This document shows positions 35,770 through 44,975 of a stretch of 46,295 nt of DNA, piece by piece. Source of the stretch: Candidatus Gastranaerophilales bacterium. Lineage in GTDB: Bacteria; Cyanobacteriota; Vampirovibrionia; Gastranaerophilales; Gastranaerophilaceae. Position numbers and translations under genes: made by a program. The DNA lies in contig CALVCQ010000016.1 of assembly GCA_944326115.1 (NCBI GenBank), positions 1 through 46,295 of the forward strand, given 5' to 3'. Below the pieces are notes generated by a model. That model ran no database searches and was not told the origin of the DNA. It was given only the letters and a program-made list of their open reading frames with translations. Position 1 is the stretch's first letter. Every line of letters begins with the position of its first letter.

Positions 35770-37467
35770 TTAATCCACCACTATTTCTGTTTCATTTTTG
35801 TAGACAACAAATCCCGATTTTGTATTATTCGGTCTTTTTATATATTTTCTTTTTGTATATATAACAGCTGTTTTTGATGAGTTTCTAGCAGTTGAATATT
35901 CTTTGGCAAGACGGGCTGCTTTCAATATTAGATTATCAGGGACTTCTTTTGAAGAATTCCCGAGTTTGACTATTACATGTGAACCCGGGGTATTTAAAAC
36001 GTGAAACCATAAATCGTCAGGGGCTGAAACTTTTGAATAGAGATAATCGTTTTGTTTGCTATTTTTGCCTATATAAATTAAATAACCGTCAATTTCTTCA
36101 TTTGTTAAAGCAGCAAGGTTTGCTTTATTTGCTTTATTTTTGTGTTTTGAATAAGATTCAACTGTGTTTTGTTCCGCAGAAATTTCTTTTAATTCTTTTA
36201 TACTGTTATTAATTTCTACATCAAACAATAGTTGATTAATATATTCAATCTCTTCTTTTGTTTGTTCTATCATTTTTTCAGCAACCTGATAGGCTGTTTT
36301 ATTTTTGTTATACAGTTCAAAATATTTTTTTGCATTTTCTATTGCAGATAGATTTTCATCCAGTTCTATTTCTATATACTCACCTGTATCATAGTTATGC
36401 AATAAAACATTTTTTTCTCCTGTTTTTATATTGTATGAATTTGCAGTAAGCAGATTACCTTTTGTCATATATATTTGTGCTTTATCTTTTTTGTTGATTT
36501 GTTTTTGTTGATTCCGGCAGGTATTTTGCAATTTTTTCAATTCTTTTTCAAATTTAGATTTCAAAGATGCTTTAATGGAAACGATTTCTTCTTTTTCTAT
36601 ATTATAAGTAAAGTAATCATCAATTAAGTCATTGACGGATTGATATTCTTTATCCAGCAGGTTTAAGCAGGAATATTTTGTATATAAACGGTCGGCTGAA
36701 TATATTCTGTGTTCAGCGGATAAAAATTCATGTAAAAACACAAATAGCTGTTGCGCTTCTGTTTCTTCAATATCAATTGCAGTTTTTTGCGGATTAATTT
36801 GTTGTTTAATACAAATTTCTTCAACAATTGCCTGTGATAATGAAAAATAATTTTCTGCAATAGTTTTTCTAATCGGATCTTCAGATTTTTTTAAAACGGA
36901 TAAGAATGAATTATATTTTGTTTTTGTTAAATCTTTTTTATTGCGTTTTGGCGGATAAATATAAGGCAATCCCCCTGCTAATTCCCGTTCTTTGCTCTTT
37001 TCCGCACCGATATTATGTGCACAGCCGATAATAATATTGTTGTCCGTGTTGTATAAAATAATATTGCTGTGTTTGCCCATAAGTTCAATAGAAAGACATT
37101 CTTCGATTCTGTCTCCGAGTTCATTATAATTTTCAAATGTCAGCTCGATTATTCTTTCAAAGTCCGGCTTTTCTATTTTTAAAATTTTAGCACCTTCCAT
37201 GTGTTTTCTTAAAAGCATACAAAACATAGGAGGGTGTTTCGGAATTTCTATACTTCTCTTTTCTTCGTTTTTTTTGTTCATAAAACAGAGATGATAGAAA
37301 TTCGGGTTAATATTTATGTAAAACTTTTTTGTTAAGCCGTTATTTCTTAAAAAGAGAATAACATCTCTGCGGGTAGGCTGTTGTATTTTTTGAACCCTTG
37401 CATTTATAAAAAAATCTTTGTTCTCTTTATAAAACTCATCTAATAATAAGGAATCTATATGAAGCAT
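35770..37467 (-). CDS. rqcH: NFACT-family ribosome quality-control factor RqcH (FbpA/Rqc2 homologue)
   Basis: The start is placed at 37467 (MLHIDSLLLDEF), four bases after the upstream stop; a longer frame reads back into the upstream gene. The 565-residue protein has an NFACT-N part (RVQKIQQPTRRDVILFLRNNG; MLLRKHMEGAKILKIEKPDFERII; IELMGKHSNIIL). A central coiled coil at about 290-430 follows, then the NFACT-R domain with NDYLYSKVSAPDDLWFHVLNTPGSHVIVK-type residues near 490-518. RqcH binds stalled 50S subunits and adds alanine tails. Order, length and motifs are normal. It is co-transcribed with the CHASE2-cyclase gene. Confidence 0.92.
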   Translation of the reverse strand: MLHIDSLLLDEFYKENKDFFINARVQKIQQPTRRDVILFLRNNGLTKKFYININPNFYHLCFMNKKNEEKRSIEIPKHPPMFCMLLRKHMEGAKILKIEKPDFERIIELTFENYNELGDRIEECLSIELMGKHSNIILYNTDNNIIIGCAHNIGAEKSKERELAGGLPYIYPPKRNKKDLTKTKYNSFLSVLKKSEDPIRKTIAENYFSLSQAIVEEICIKQQINPQKTAIDIEETEAQQLFVFLHEFLSAEHRIYSADRLYTKYSCLNLLDKEYQSVNDLIDDYFTYNIEKEEIVSIKASLKSKFEKELKKLQNTCRNQQKQINKKDKAQIYMTKGNLLTANSYNIKTGEKNVLLHNYDTGEYIEIELDENLSAIENAKKYFELYNKNKTAYQVAEKMIEQTKEEIEYINQLLFDVEINNSIKELKEISAEQNTVESYSKHKNKANKANLAALTNEEIDGYLIYIGKNSKQNDYLYSKVSAPDDLWFHVLNTPGSHVIVKLGNSSKEVPDNLILKAARLAKEYSTARNSSKTAVIYTKRKYIKRPNNTKSGFVVYKNETEIVVD

Positions 37468-37471
37468 TGGT

Positions 37472-39616
37472 TTAATCGTCCATATCCGTATTATTGTTTT
37501 CAAAAAAGACCGGGGTCAATTCATATATTTTTATTTTTTCATTTGAATTTTTCATTTTTACCTGCCCTAAATAAGACGAAGATATCTTTTTATCAAGCTG
37601 TGATAATGTATTTTCTGTAACTATTATATTTTTGTCAAATTCTGTTGCTATATTTTCTATTCTTTCTGTAATATCTACTGTATCACCCATAACAGTAAAG
37701 TCAGAAACACTTGTGGAACCTATCTGTCCTATTAGAGCATCACCTGTATTTATTGCAATTTTTACGTTTATTGAGTATTTTTCTTCTGCCGTAAAATTTT
37801 GTTCGTCATAATCAAAGAAATCTATATCCTTTAAATTCAGGCTTGTATTAAATTCATCAATTTTTTGCTGAATTTCTAATGCGGCATTAACAGCATTTTC
37901 TGTGTCTTTTCTTGAATGAATTGGATATCCCCAGTAAACTAGTACTGAATTGCCGACAAATCTGTTAATGGTACCGTTGTACTTAAATATGATTTTTTCA
38001 ATACAATTAAATACATCGTTTATTAATGCAACGTATTTTTCCGGTGTTAAATCTTCCGAGATTTTAATATTATTATAAATATTGCAGGACATCACCGTAA
38101 CTTTTTGTATTGAAGATTTTAAATTTAATTTATGCGGTTTGTTTATAAGCTGTTTCAGTACGTTTTCCGATACAAGATTACCGAATATTTTTTGAATTTT
38201 CTTTTTCTTTTTTATTTCATGGTGTGCTTTTAAAATAAAAGAAATTACAAATATCGAGCATAGCCAGTACAAAGGCAATGCCATATCAATTATGATTCTG
38301 AATTTCGGGTGGCAGAACAAAAGTATAGCAAACATTGCATATATACAAATCAAAAGCAATCCGTTAATAAAAGCAAGTGTAATATCTGTTGCAATTATCA
38401 TTACAAAAATTATTGCAAGACAAAATGCACAGGTTATGATTATACCCTTATAATGTGAAATCTTTTTCAAAAAAGGTCTTTTTTGCTGGTTTGTAATATC
38501 AGAATCGTTTAAATAATTATCAATAACAGTTGCTTTTATCTGCGCATCGGTTAATTCTTTTGCAACAGGCGTATTGTGTGTTTCTGTTGCTGAATGCGTC
38601 TGGGTTACAATTACTATTTTATCTTTTAAATAACTCAAAGGATATGTTGTTTTATCGTATTCAAAGTAATCTGCCCCTCTTACCATACTTAACAGAATTG
38701 AATTTATCGGAATGTCTTCATAGGCATTTCCATGTGAATGCCAGTTTATATATACCTGCCCGTTATCGTTTAGCCTTATTCTGTGTTTACCTACTTTTAA
38801 TATATTATTTTCTATTGGGATCTCTTCCGCAAGTTTACCGATACCTTCTTTCTTCAAAAGCACTGCAAGCGCAAGCGAAGGGATATAATACTCTTTGTTG
38901 CCTTTTATTAATTTATACACCGGTTGGGAAAATTGTATATTGTCATTTTTGTTCTTTCCGGTAACAAGATTTGTGACCCCCATAGTCGTGCTGTTTGTAA
39001 ATATATTCGGGATTGGTGTATGCGAATAATATGCAATGTTTTGATCCAGTTTCTTGTTATCTATATACATATTAAGAGTATTGCTTGCAGGATTATATGG
39101 ATTTGCAAAATTATCCAGAATTTTTGCAGCATCGAAATTGTCTGATTCGCTGTAAGGTGTTCTTAATGCCGTTGATAAAACAATATTGTCATAATAAGCA
39201 AGCGTGTTTGCAAGAATCATGTCCGGAGAAGTATAATTTCTCGACAAGTCTTCATAATTTGAAAAATTTAAATCAACTATAAGTACTGATGGTTCTTGTT
39301 TTTCGATAAAATTTATGACCTTTGCCCAGACTTCTCTCGACCACGGCCAGTGTGTAAGATTCAATTCGGAAGATCTTGCTGCTTCATATTGCGTTAAATC
39401 ATTAACGGAAATGATTATGATATTATCATCCGCATGTTTGAATTTTTGAGAAAATAATCCTGTATCTGTGCTCAGGCTGCTTCTGGCATCAATAAATATG
39501 TTTTCAGCGTAATTGAAAAAATCCTGAAAAAAATAGACAAAGGCGCTTAACAGGACAAGTACAAATATTGTTACTATAATCTTTAGCCGGTTTATATACT
39601 CAATCTTAAAAATCAT
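37472..39616 (-). CDS. CHASE2-domain sensor with class III cyclase-like domain, altered metal ligands
   Basis: The start is probably the ATG at 39616; an ATG at 39667 adds 17 residues. The 714-residue product has a membrane helix at about 12-30, an extracytoplasmic CHASE2 domain (DNIIIISVNDLTQYE, WPWSREVWAKVINFI, VLIVDLNF, LKDKIVIVTQTH), then three C-terminal membrane helices around 395-460. A class III nucleotidyl cyclase homology domain is at about 495-700. In that domain the two metal aspartates are replaced: SCNIYNN where SxDI is expected, and FVGNSVL where GDxxx is expected. MGDTVDITERIEN is otherwise recognisable. A sensor with reduced or lost cyclase activity is inferred. The last domain runs to the stop. 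Confidence 0.8.
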   Translation of the reverse strand: MIFKIEYINRLKIIVTIFVLVLLSAFVYFFQDFFNYAENIFIDARSSLSTDTGLFSQKFKHADDNIIIISVNDLTQYEAARSSELNLTHWPWSREVWAKVINFIEKQEPSVLIVDLNFSNYEDLSRNYTSPDMILANTLAYYDNIVLSTALRTPYSESDNFDAAKILDNFANPYNPASNTLNMYIDNKKLDQNIAYYSHTPIPNIFTNSTTMGVTNLVTGKNKNDNIQFSQPVYKLIKGNKEYYIPSLALAVLLKKEGIGKLAEEIPIENNILKVGKHRIRLNDNGQVYINWHSHGNAYEDIPINSILLSMVRGADYFEYDKTTYPLSYLKDKIVIVTQTHSATETHNTPVAKELTDAQIKATVIDNYLNDSDITNQQKRPFLKKISHYKGIIITCAFCLAIIFVMIIATDITLAFINGLLLICIYAMFAILLFCHPKFRIIIDMALPLYWLCSIFVISFILKAHHEIKKKKKIQKIFGNLVSENVLKQLINKPHKLNLKSSIQKVTVMSCNIYNNIKISEDLTPEKYVALINDVFNCIEKIIFKYNGTINRFVGNSVLVYWGYPIHSRKDTENAVNAALEIQQKIDEFNTSLNLKDIDFFDYDEQNFTAEEKYSINVKIAINTGDALIGQIGSTSVSDFTVMGDTVDITERIENIATEFDKNIIVTENTLSQLDKKISSSYLGQVKMKNSNEKIKIYELTPVFFENNNTDMDD

Positions 39617-39969
39617 AAAAGTATTATATTTAATAACTTTTAATAAAGCAACAAAACACAAAGCCATAAAAACAAATGTTAAAATATGTAAATATATATA
39701 TTGTATATGTTTTGTAAATATACTTTAGGGCATTATATTAATGTAGCCAATTCTCTTTATACTTTCTCTTCCACTCCTTTTCTCCATGATGAAAACTTTG
39801 CCGGCTGATGTGTAAATCGGGCGGCTTTTTATTTTGCAAAAAACACCTGTTTACAAATTATTTATATTGTCAACAGACACCGGCGCTATCCCTGACTATT
39901 ATTGCCCGGTGATTCGTTTTTTGGGATTTTGTTATTAATTATTATTATCTCAAAAATTCTTGAAAAAAT
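39617..39969. other. Intergenic region without a recognised gene
   Basis: This region lies between trxB and the CHASE2-cyclase gene, both leftward. It holds a weak inverted repeat (caccgg and ccggtg around 39877-39912) and AT-rich stretches that may contain the cyclase promoter. No short gene with a ribosome-binding site was found. The first 51 bases would be coding if the longer cyclase start is used. Confidence 0.4.
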
Positions 39970-40920
39970 TTACACGGCAGTTTTTTCGACAATTTCTTCC
40001 AGATATCTTACAGCATAGCATCCTGCCACAGCACCATCAGCAGCTGCAGTAATTACCTGTCTTAGAGGAGTTGTACGGACATCACCGACAGCATAAACAC
40101 CAGCAACGGAAGTTTCCATCCTGTCATTTGTAACAATAAATCCAGCTTCGTTTTGCTCTAGCTGTGCATTTATGTATTCAATATTCGGTGTAAAGCCTAT
40201 GTAAGGGAACACTCCGTCTGTCTCAACCTCAAAGGTTTTGTCTGTTTTTACATTTTTTAAAACAATTTTTTCTACACTATCAGCGCCTTTTATTTCAATA
40301 GGAATCGTATCATAAATAAATTCAACTTTTTCATTTTTAAAAGCCCGTTCCTGCACAATTTTATCGGCTCTTAATTGATCTCTTCTGTGAATAATATAAA
40401 CTTTTTTGGCAAATTTTGTTAAATAACAGCCTTCTTCTACAGCAGCATTACCACCGCCAACAACAACCACCGTCCTATCATTATAAAAAGCTCCGTCGCA
40501 TACTGCGCAATAGCTTACGCCACGCCCAACAAATTCTTTTTCGCCCGGGATACCGAGTTTTTTTGCCTGTGCTCCAGTTGCTATAATAACAGTCTTTGCT
40601 TCAAAAATTGTCTCTTTTGTCTCTATAATTTTTGGCATAGAAAGAAGATCTATTTTCTCGATTTCCTGCATCGGATATTTGTCTGCATGAAACATATCAG
40701 CATGTTCTTCAAATTTTTCCATCATGTCATAGCCGCCAATTTTACCTAATGCCGGATAATTTTCCAATTCAAGATAATTGGACGGCTGCCCGCCAAACAT
40801 AGATATATCAACTATTGCAGTCTTTGCATTTCCTCTGGCAGCATAAATTGCTGCAGACAGCCCTGCAGGACCGCCGCCTAATATCAACACATCATAATTA
40901 AGTCTTTGTTTTTCGCTCAT
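39970..40920 (-). CDS. trxB: Thioredoxin reductase
   Basis: TrxB passes electrons from NADPH through FAD and a redox disulfide to thioredoxin. The 316-residue protein contains the FAD motif DVLILGGGPAGLSAA (10-24), the redox-active C138-A-V-C141 in SYCAVCDGAFY, the NADPH motif VVVVGGGNAAVEEGCYL, and the C-terminal FAD motif GVYAVGDVRTTPLRQVITAAADGA. All elements are intact. It is the downstream member of a leftward pair with the small exported protein at 40942-41451. Confidence 0.95.
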   Translation of the reverse strand: MSEKQRLNYDVLILGGGPAGLSAAIYAARGNAKTAIVDISMFGGQPSNYLELENYPALGKIGGYDMMEKFEEHADMFHADKYPMQEIEKIDLLSMPKIIETKETIFEAKTVIIATGAQAKKLGIPGEKEFVGRGVSYCAVCDGAFYNDRTVVVVGGGNAAVEEGCYLTKFAKKVYIIHRRDQLRADKIVQERAFKNEKVEFIYDTIPIEIKGADSVEKIVLKNVKTDKTFEVETDGVFPYIGFTPNIEYINAQLEQNEAGFIVTNDRMETSVAGVYAVGDVRTTPLRQVITAAADGAVAGCYAVRYLEEIVEKTAV

Positions 40921-40941
40921 TTTTACTCTCTCTGATTAAAC

Positions 40942-41451
40942 TTATCTTCCACTCATAAATACAGACAAAGGATTACCTGATATTTTTTGCGCATGTATTT
41001 TATATACAACTACATCAGTACTTATTTTTTTCCCGTCTTTAAATTTTTCTATAACTATTTTATCAGTTCCATAAAAATTTTCACCACTTAAAGTCAAAGT
41101 AGGTGTTTCTGTCATCTTTGCATTCTTATTTTCTGTCGTATGTGTAAATGTTATACGGTTATCTTTTACATCTTCAACTGTTACGGAAGCAACTGCTCCA
41201 GAAAAAGGATTGGCTAAAGTAATGACGTCACCTGTCTTTGATAAGTTCCAAAAATCTATTGTTGACTCATTAAAAATTTTTTTATTGTTTGTATAGGTCA
41301 TGGTTGAATTAATTTTCCAGGTACCGAAAAATCCTTTTGGTACTCTGTCTGACAGAGAGACTCCTGCTTTTAAAACAAGATTTTCCGCACACACACATTG
41401 CAGCGGATAGAGAAAGATAAAAAATAACATAATAATTATAAATTTTTTCAT
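40942..41451 (-). CDS. Exported protein of unknown function
   Basis: The 169-residue product has a strong signal peptide (hydrophobic core IIIMLFFIFLYPLQ; cleavage near CVCA-EN) and a beta-strand-rich mature part: GFFGTWKINSTMTYTN, VASVTVEDVKDNRITFTHT, TLTLSGENFYGTDKIVIEK. That looks like a small periplasmic beta-barrel or lipocalin-like fold; no family is recognised. It precedes trxB with 21 bases between, so they share a message. Upstream on its strand lies the motif cagttgacta (41481-41490) with a TATATA 17 bases later, a plausible promoter. Confidence 0.65.
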   Translation of the reverse strand: MKKFIIIMLFFIFLYPLQCVCAENLVLKAGVSLSDRVPKGFFGTWKINSTMTYTNNKKIFNESTIDFWNLSKTGDVITLANPFSGAVASVTVEDVKDNRITFTHTTENKNAKMTETPTLTLSGENFYGTDKIVIEKFKDGKKISTDVVVYKIHAQKISGNPLSVFMSGR

Positions 41452-41478
41452 ATTTCTTTATATAAGGTTAGCTTTTAG

Positions 41479-41508
41479 TATAGTCAACTGTTCCGGAGTG
41501 TGCTCCGG
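41479..41508 (-). promoter_or_regulatory. Candidate promoter element and hairpin upstream of the 40942-41451 gene
   Basis: The inverted repeat ccggag/ctccgg (41493-41508) is followed on the minus strand by TTGACT, a 17-base spacer and TATATA. The string cagttgactata is also part of the repeat end at 207-230. Confidence 0.35.
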
Positions 41509-41642
41509 ATTGTTAGCGTTGTATGGTCAGGTATCCCATTTTGAGATTTTATTCTAAAATTTCTTTATTACAATAACATTACTCACATGGCAGTTCTCAC
41601 ATCTGTTTCAAATTTTTCAATTGTTCATGGTATTATTTTGTT

Positions 41643-42116
41643 ATGAAAAAGATATTTTCAACCACCGTTAACAATCTTGATGAGACTAATATTCTTGCGG
41701 AAAAATTTGCAAAAACAATAAAAAGAACAGGTGCATTTGTCTGCCTATACGGAGATATAGGAGCAGGCAAAACAGCTTTTACAAAACTTGTTGCAAAACA
41801 TCTTAATGTAAAAGAAAAAGTAACAAGCCCGAGCTTTGTTATAATAAATGAATATTTGTCAGGTGATTTGCCGGTTTATCATTTTGACTTATACAGATTG
41901 GAAAAAGAAGGTGTTATTACTATTCTCGATGAACTTGTAGAATACACAAAACCAGGAGTTTTGACCTGTGTAGAGTGGGCAGAGTTTTCTGATATAGAAC
42001 TGCCTTTTGACAGAATAGAAATAAAAATCGATTATATAAACGAAAATACCAGAAAATTCAACTTTTTTGCACAAGGTGAAGATTATACAAAGCTTTTAGA
42101 AGGATTAAAAGATTGA
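41643..42116 (+). CDS. tsaE: tRNA N6-threonylcarbamoyladenosine biosynthesis ATPase TsaE
   Basis: TsaE is the ATPase that drives turnover of the TsaB-TsaD complex making t6A37 in ANN-decoding tRNAs. The 157-residue protein has Walker A GDIGAGKTAF (37-46), VTSPSFVIINEYLSG, the switch segment YHFDLYRLE and a C-terminal CVEWAEF motif. The stop codon overlaps the TTG start of tsaB, a standard pairing of the two t6A genes. The window contains no tsaC or tsaD. Confidence 0.95.
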   Translation: MKKIFSTTVNNLDETNILAEKFAKTIKRTGAFVCLYGDIGAGKTAFTKLVAKHLNVKEKVTSPSFVIINEYLSGDLPVYHFDLYRLEKEGVITILDELVEYTKPGVLTCVEWAEFSDIELPFDRIEIKIDYINENTRKFNFFAQGEDYTKLLEGLKD

Positions 42117-42793
42117 AAATATTAACTTTTGATACCAGTCTTGACAAGACATATATAACCTTATCAGAAAACAGTCATATTCTTTCCGATGTAATTATTG
42201 AAAACCATGACGAAAAATACCATTCAGCATATTTAATCCCATCAATAGTAAGCATTTTAAAAGACAACAATATACAGATGAAAGACATTGATGCAATCGG
42301 AACAAATATCGGACCAGGCAGTTTTACCGGTATCAGAGCCTGTGTCACCGTTGCAAGAGTTATTGCACAGCAGCTGGATTTGCCTCTTGTAGGGATAAGC
42401 TCGCTTGAAATACTTTCCAGAATCAATACATCTAATACAAAAACAGCTGTTGTTCTGGATGCGAGAAAAAATCAATTTTATACAGCTGTATACGAAAATA
42501 AAAAAGAAATTCTTGCTCCACTGCTAACCAGTGCCCAAGATTTAAAAGACTTTGACTTTTCAAATACATTTGTTATTTCAGATACTGTTTCATCTGATTT
42601 TCTAAACGAAAATTGTTCTGTTCAAACCTGTATTTATACAGAAAAGAATGCGGATTTAGGCAAATTTTTAAACAGTATTGTATATGAAAGACTCTCAAAC
42701 ACAGATCAAAATGAATTTATTTGGGGCAAGCTGAGACCATTGTACCTTCAATCACCCCCTGTCACAATTTCGGCAAAAACAAAAATTTCATAA
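42113..42793 (+). CDS. tsaB: tRNA t6A biosynthesis protein TsaB
   Basis: TsaB is an ASKHA-fold scaffold that dimerises with TsaD. It begins at TTG (42113), overlapping the tsaE TGA, with an AAGGA stretch eight bases upstream. The 226-residue protein shows MKILTFDTSLDKTYITLS, HSAYLIPSIVSILKDNNI, the signature IGTNIGPGSFTGIRACVTVA and VVLDARKNQFYTAVYE. It lacks the metal-binding histidines of TsaD, as expected. A RimI acetyltransferase is not attached. Confidence 0.93.
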   Translation: MKILTFDTSLDKTYITLSENSHILSDVIIENHDEKYHSAYLIPSIVSILKDNNIQMKDIDAIGTNIGPGSFTGIRACVTVARVIAQQLDLPLVGISSLEILSRINTSNTKTAVVLDARKNQFYTAVYENKKEILAPLLTSAQDLKDFDFSNTFVISDTVSSDFLNENCSVQTCIYTEKNADLGKFLNSIVYERLSNTDQNEFIWGKLRPLYLQSPPVTISAKTKIS

Positions 42794-43112
42794 TATTTTA
42801 TGCAAACTTATATACAATTGCAAACTTGTTCCTGAATCTTGCAGGCGGTGAGCCACTGTGAAAAACAGGACATTATGCAAAAAATCAAAGATTCCGGCAA
42901 AAGCACTCACACAGGTTACGGGATGGCAATTTTAGACTTTTTTAGCGTAAACTGCGATATAAATCCAGTAAAATGTTATTTATAAGATTCCTATACTTGT
43001 AATAAAATTTTCCTGAATTATAATAAAAATACTCACCAAACCTCATTGCAGATTTAGGGGGATGCCGGTTTACCAGCAAAACCCGGGTAAATGCAAATGA
43101 AAGGAAAAAACA
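42794..43112. other. Intergenic region holding the rpsT promoter and leader
   Basis: The first 200 bases hold no gene I can support; a short 18-codon frame from 42876 exists but lacks evidence. TATAAT at 43019-43024 with TTGTAA at 42997-43002 (16-base spacer) is a good promoter. The roughly 80-base leader before rpsT contains a hairpin (ccggttt pairs with aaacccgg, one bulged C, near 43067-43088). S20 synthesis is autoregulated in some bacteria, so a control role is possible. Confidence 0.5.
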
Positions 43113-43382
43113 ATGGCTAATATCAAATCCGCTAAGAAAAGAATTCTTGTAGCAGAAAGAAACAGACAGAAAAACGTTGCTGTAAAGTCTGAAATCAAAA
43201 CTGCAATAAGAAAAACTCTGGAATTAGCACAGGCCAAAAACGAAGCAGAATTAAAAACAGCTATGAGCCATGCATACAAACTGTGTGACAAAGCTGTTTC
43301 TAAAGGTGTTTTGCACAAAAACACTGCTGCAAGAAAAAAATCAAGATTAACACTGGCAGTAAATAAACTACTTGCTAAATAA
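43113..43382 (+). CDS. rpsT: 30S ribosomal protein S20
   Basis: This 89-residue basic helical protein binds 16S rRNA early in 30S assembly. The start MANIKSAKKRILVAERNRQKN and the C-terminal KGVLHKNTAARKKSRLTLAVNKL are diagnostic; the second resembles cyanobacterial-lineage S20. It is monocistronic, with its own promoter and terminator. Confidence 0.97.
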   Translation: MANIKSAKKRILVAERNRQKNVAVKSEIKTAIRKTLELAQAKNEAELKTAMSHAYKLCDKAVSKGVLHKNTAARKKSRLTLAVNKLLAK

Positions 43383-43396
43383 TAAGGCTTGATTAA

Positions 43397-43425
43397 AAAA
43401 GACCGGTTTATATAACCGGTCTTTT
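43397..43425. terminator. Bidirectional intrinsic terminator after rpsT
   Basis: aaaagaccggtt pairs with aaccggtctttt around tatat, followed by a T tract on the plus strand and preceded by A residues. It serves rpsT and probably the convergent omega-like gene. Confidence 0.88.
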
Positions 43426-43467
43426 TATTATTTATAAATTATTTATAATCATTAAAATAACCAAAAC

Positions 43468-43713
43468 TTATCCGACTAGTCTGCTTTCGTCAGATTCGGA
43501 AGCTTTTACCATAATAGCATGTTCAACGGGATTTTCTTTTTTAATTGAATTATCAAATCCGTAATCATCAAATCCCAGTTCGTCTTTTGGCTTTTTCATT
43601 TGATATTCATCTACTAGTTTTTTTGCCAGTTCTGCTATTTCATATACAAGCTGATATCTGTTTTCGCAATTTTCATTAAGTTCCCATGCGACATTAATTA
43701 TTTGATGAGTCAT
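43468..43713 (-). CDS. Putative RNA polymerase omega subunit
   Basis: This 81-residue protein has the layout of RpoZ: a short N-terminal stretch, then NRYQLVYEIAELAKKLVDEYQ, which corresponds to the omega core helix (N-R-[FY]-x-L-V...A.RA..L). A variable acidic linker follows, then NPVEHAIMVKASES, corresponding to the KP-V-x-x-A helix. Similarity is weak and read by eye only. An alternative is an unrelated small acidic helical protein. GGAG lies 11 bases upstream of the ATG. Confidence 0.5.
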   Translation of the reverse strand: MTHQIINVAWELNENCENRYQLVYEIAELAKKLVDEYQMKKPKDELGFDDYGFDNSIKKENPVEHAIMVKASESDESRLVG

Positions 43714-43805
43714 CTTTATATTTTCTCCAAACTTCTGTAATTATACTCGAAATAGTGATATATTAACTATAATATAATTAAAAATCAATATCAATATTGA
43801 ATTTT

Positions 43806-44975
43806 TTATAAATTAACATTAGTCATATAATTGTATATAAGAGATGATGCCTGAACAATAAAATCTTTGCCCTGAGGAGAATTATAAGGTCTGTTAACAA
43901 GCATAACAACTATGTATTTCTTACCGTTCGGGGTATATACAATACCCGCATCACCAAGCATTTTTCCAATATCCCCGGTTTTATGGATAAAAATAGCTTC
44001 CGGAGGCAAACCTGCCTGTATAAGTCTGTTGTTGTGGACATGACTCATATAATCAACTATCTTTTCACGAGAGTTCAAAGTGAGAAAATTAGGATTGTCT
44101 ATATTGTAAAGCATTGCAGCCATTTCTTTTGCTGTTGTAACATTTGTACCTGCAAGATCGGGAAGCCAGTCATTCACACGTGTTTCTTTCATTCCCCATT
44201 TTCTCAGAGATTGGTTCATTGCATTCATTCCGCCTGTAGCATCCATAAGCATGTTTGTTGCTGAATTATCAGATTCAGTAATCATTACCCGTGCCAGCTC
44301 ATCAACACTATACACAGCATTCTGTCCTTTAAACTGCAGACTTCCGGAACCTTCTGATTTATAATAATCAGTCATTGAAATTTTATCATCCAGACTAATC
44401 ATTCCCATTTCAATTGCTCTAAATAATTGAATAAGAACCGGTATCTTTATAATACTAGCAGTAGAATATACTTTTTGCGCATTAATATCTGCATATTTAC
44501 CTGACTCATAATCCCATACATATACTGACGGACGCAATGCAGGATAAGAAGCTGCAAGATTTTCAAGACTTTTTTCCAGGTTATTTATATGATAAGTTTC
44601 ATAAAGTTTTTGCATTTGCGGTTTATCTTTTTCCGTACCGGAAAGAAGATTTACTCCGAGTATATGATTATTGTAAAGATACGCAGAAGTGGGAAATGCA
44701 AGTAAGTTAATATCTGTTTTTATCTGCGGATATTTTTCAGTTCTTAAGATAATCGGACGAACTATATTATCCGTATACACAGGAGACACAAATAGAGCAA
44801 AAACAACAAAAAGAATGATTACGGAAATTATTTGCAGAGAATTATTACTTTGTACTTTTTCTCTTTTTTTTACCCTTCTAACACGTCTGAGATTTGTAGT
44901 ATATTTAGTGCCGTAAGGCGAATTTGTATCGAATCTTTTGTGTGTATAAGCTTGTTTGTACTGTGGTGCAGCCAA
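43806..44975 (-). CDS. Membrane-anchored class A beta-lactamase-related serine hydrolase
   Basis: This 389-residue protein has a basic cytoplasmic N-terminus, one membrane helix (48-64), and then an extracytoplasmic penicillin-binding/beta-lactamase domain. The catalytic S174-I-I-K177 motif, S235-D236-N237 and K332-T-G are all present in the right order and spacing for PF13354 (Beta-lactamase2). Such proteins may be beta-lactamases or cell-wall-related hydrolases. Retained anchoring and an N-terminal extension make a housekeeping or carboxypeptidase-like role as likely as resistance. It is monocistronic. Confidence 0.85.
   Translation of the reverse strand: MAAPQYKQAYTHKRFDTNSPYGTKYTTNLRRVRRVKKREKVQSNNSLQIISVIILFVVFALFVSPVYTDNIVRPIILRTEKYPQIKTDINLLAFPTSAYLYNNHILGVNLLSGTEKDKPQMQKLYETYHINNLEKSLENLAASYPALRPSVYVWDYESGKYADINAQKVYSTASIIKIPVLIQLFRAIEMGMISLDDKISMTDYYKSEGSGSLQFKGQNAVYSVDELARVMITESDNSATNMLMDATGGMNAMNQSLRKWGMKETRVNDWLPDLAGTNVTTAKEMAAMLYNIDNPNFLTLNSREKIVDYMSHVHNNRLIQAGLPPEAIFIHKTGDIGKMLGDAGIVYTPNGKKYIVVMLVNRPYNSPQGKDFIVQASSLIYNYMTNVNL

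Noticed and set aside
42840-42880. Possible cobalamin riboswitch from a GCCACTGTGA-like string
   Set aside because: The other required conserved boxes upstream and downstream are missing, and rpsT is not a usual target.
42876-42932. 18-codon open frame in the tsaB-rpsT gap
   Set aside because: It is too short and has no ribosome-binding site at good spacing or evidence of conservation.
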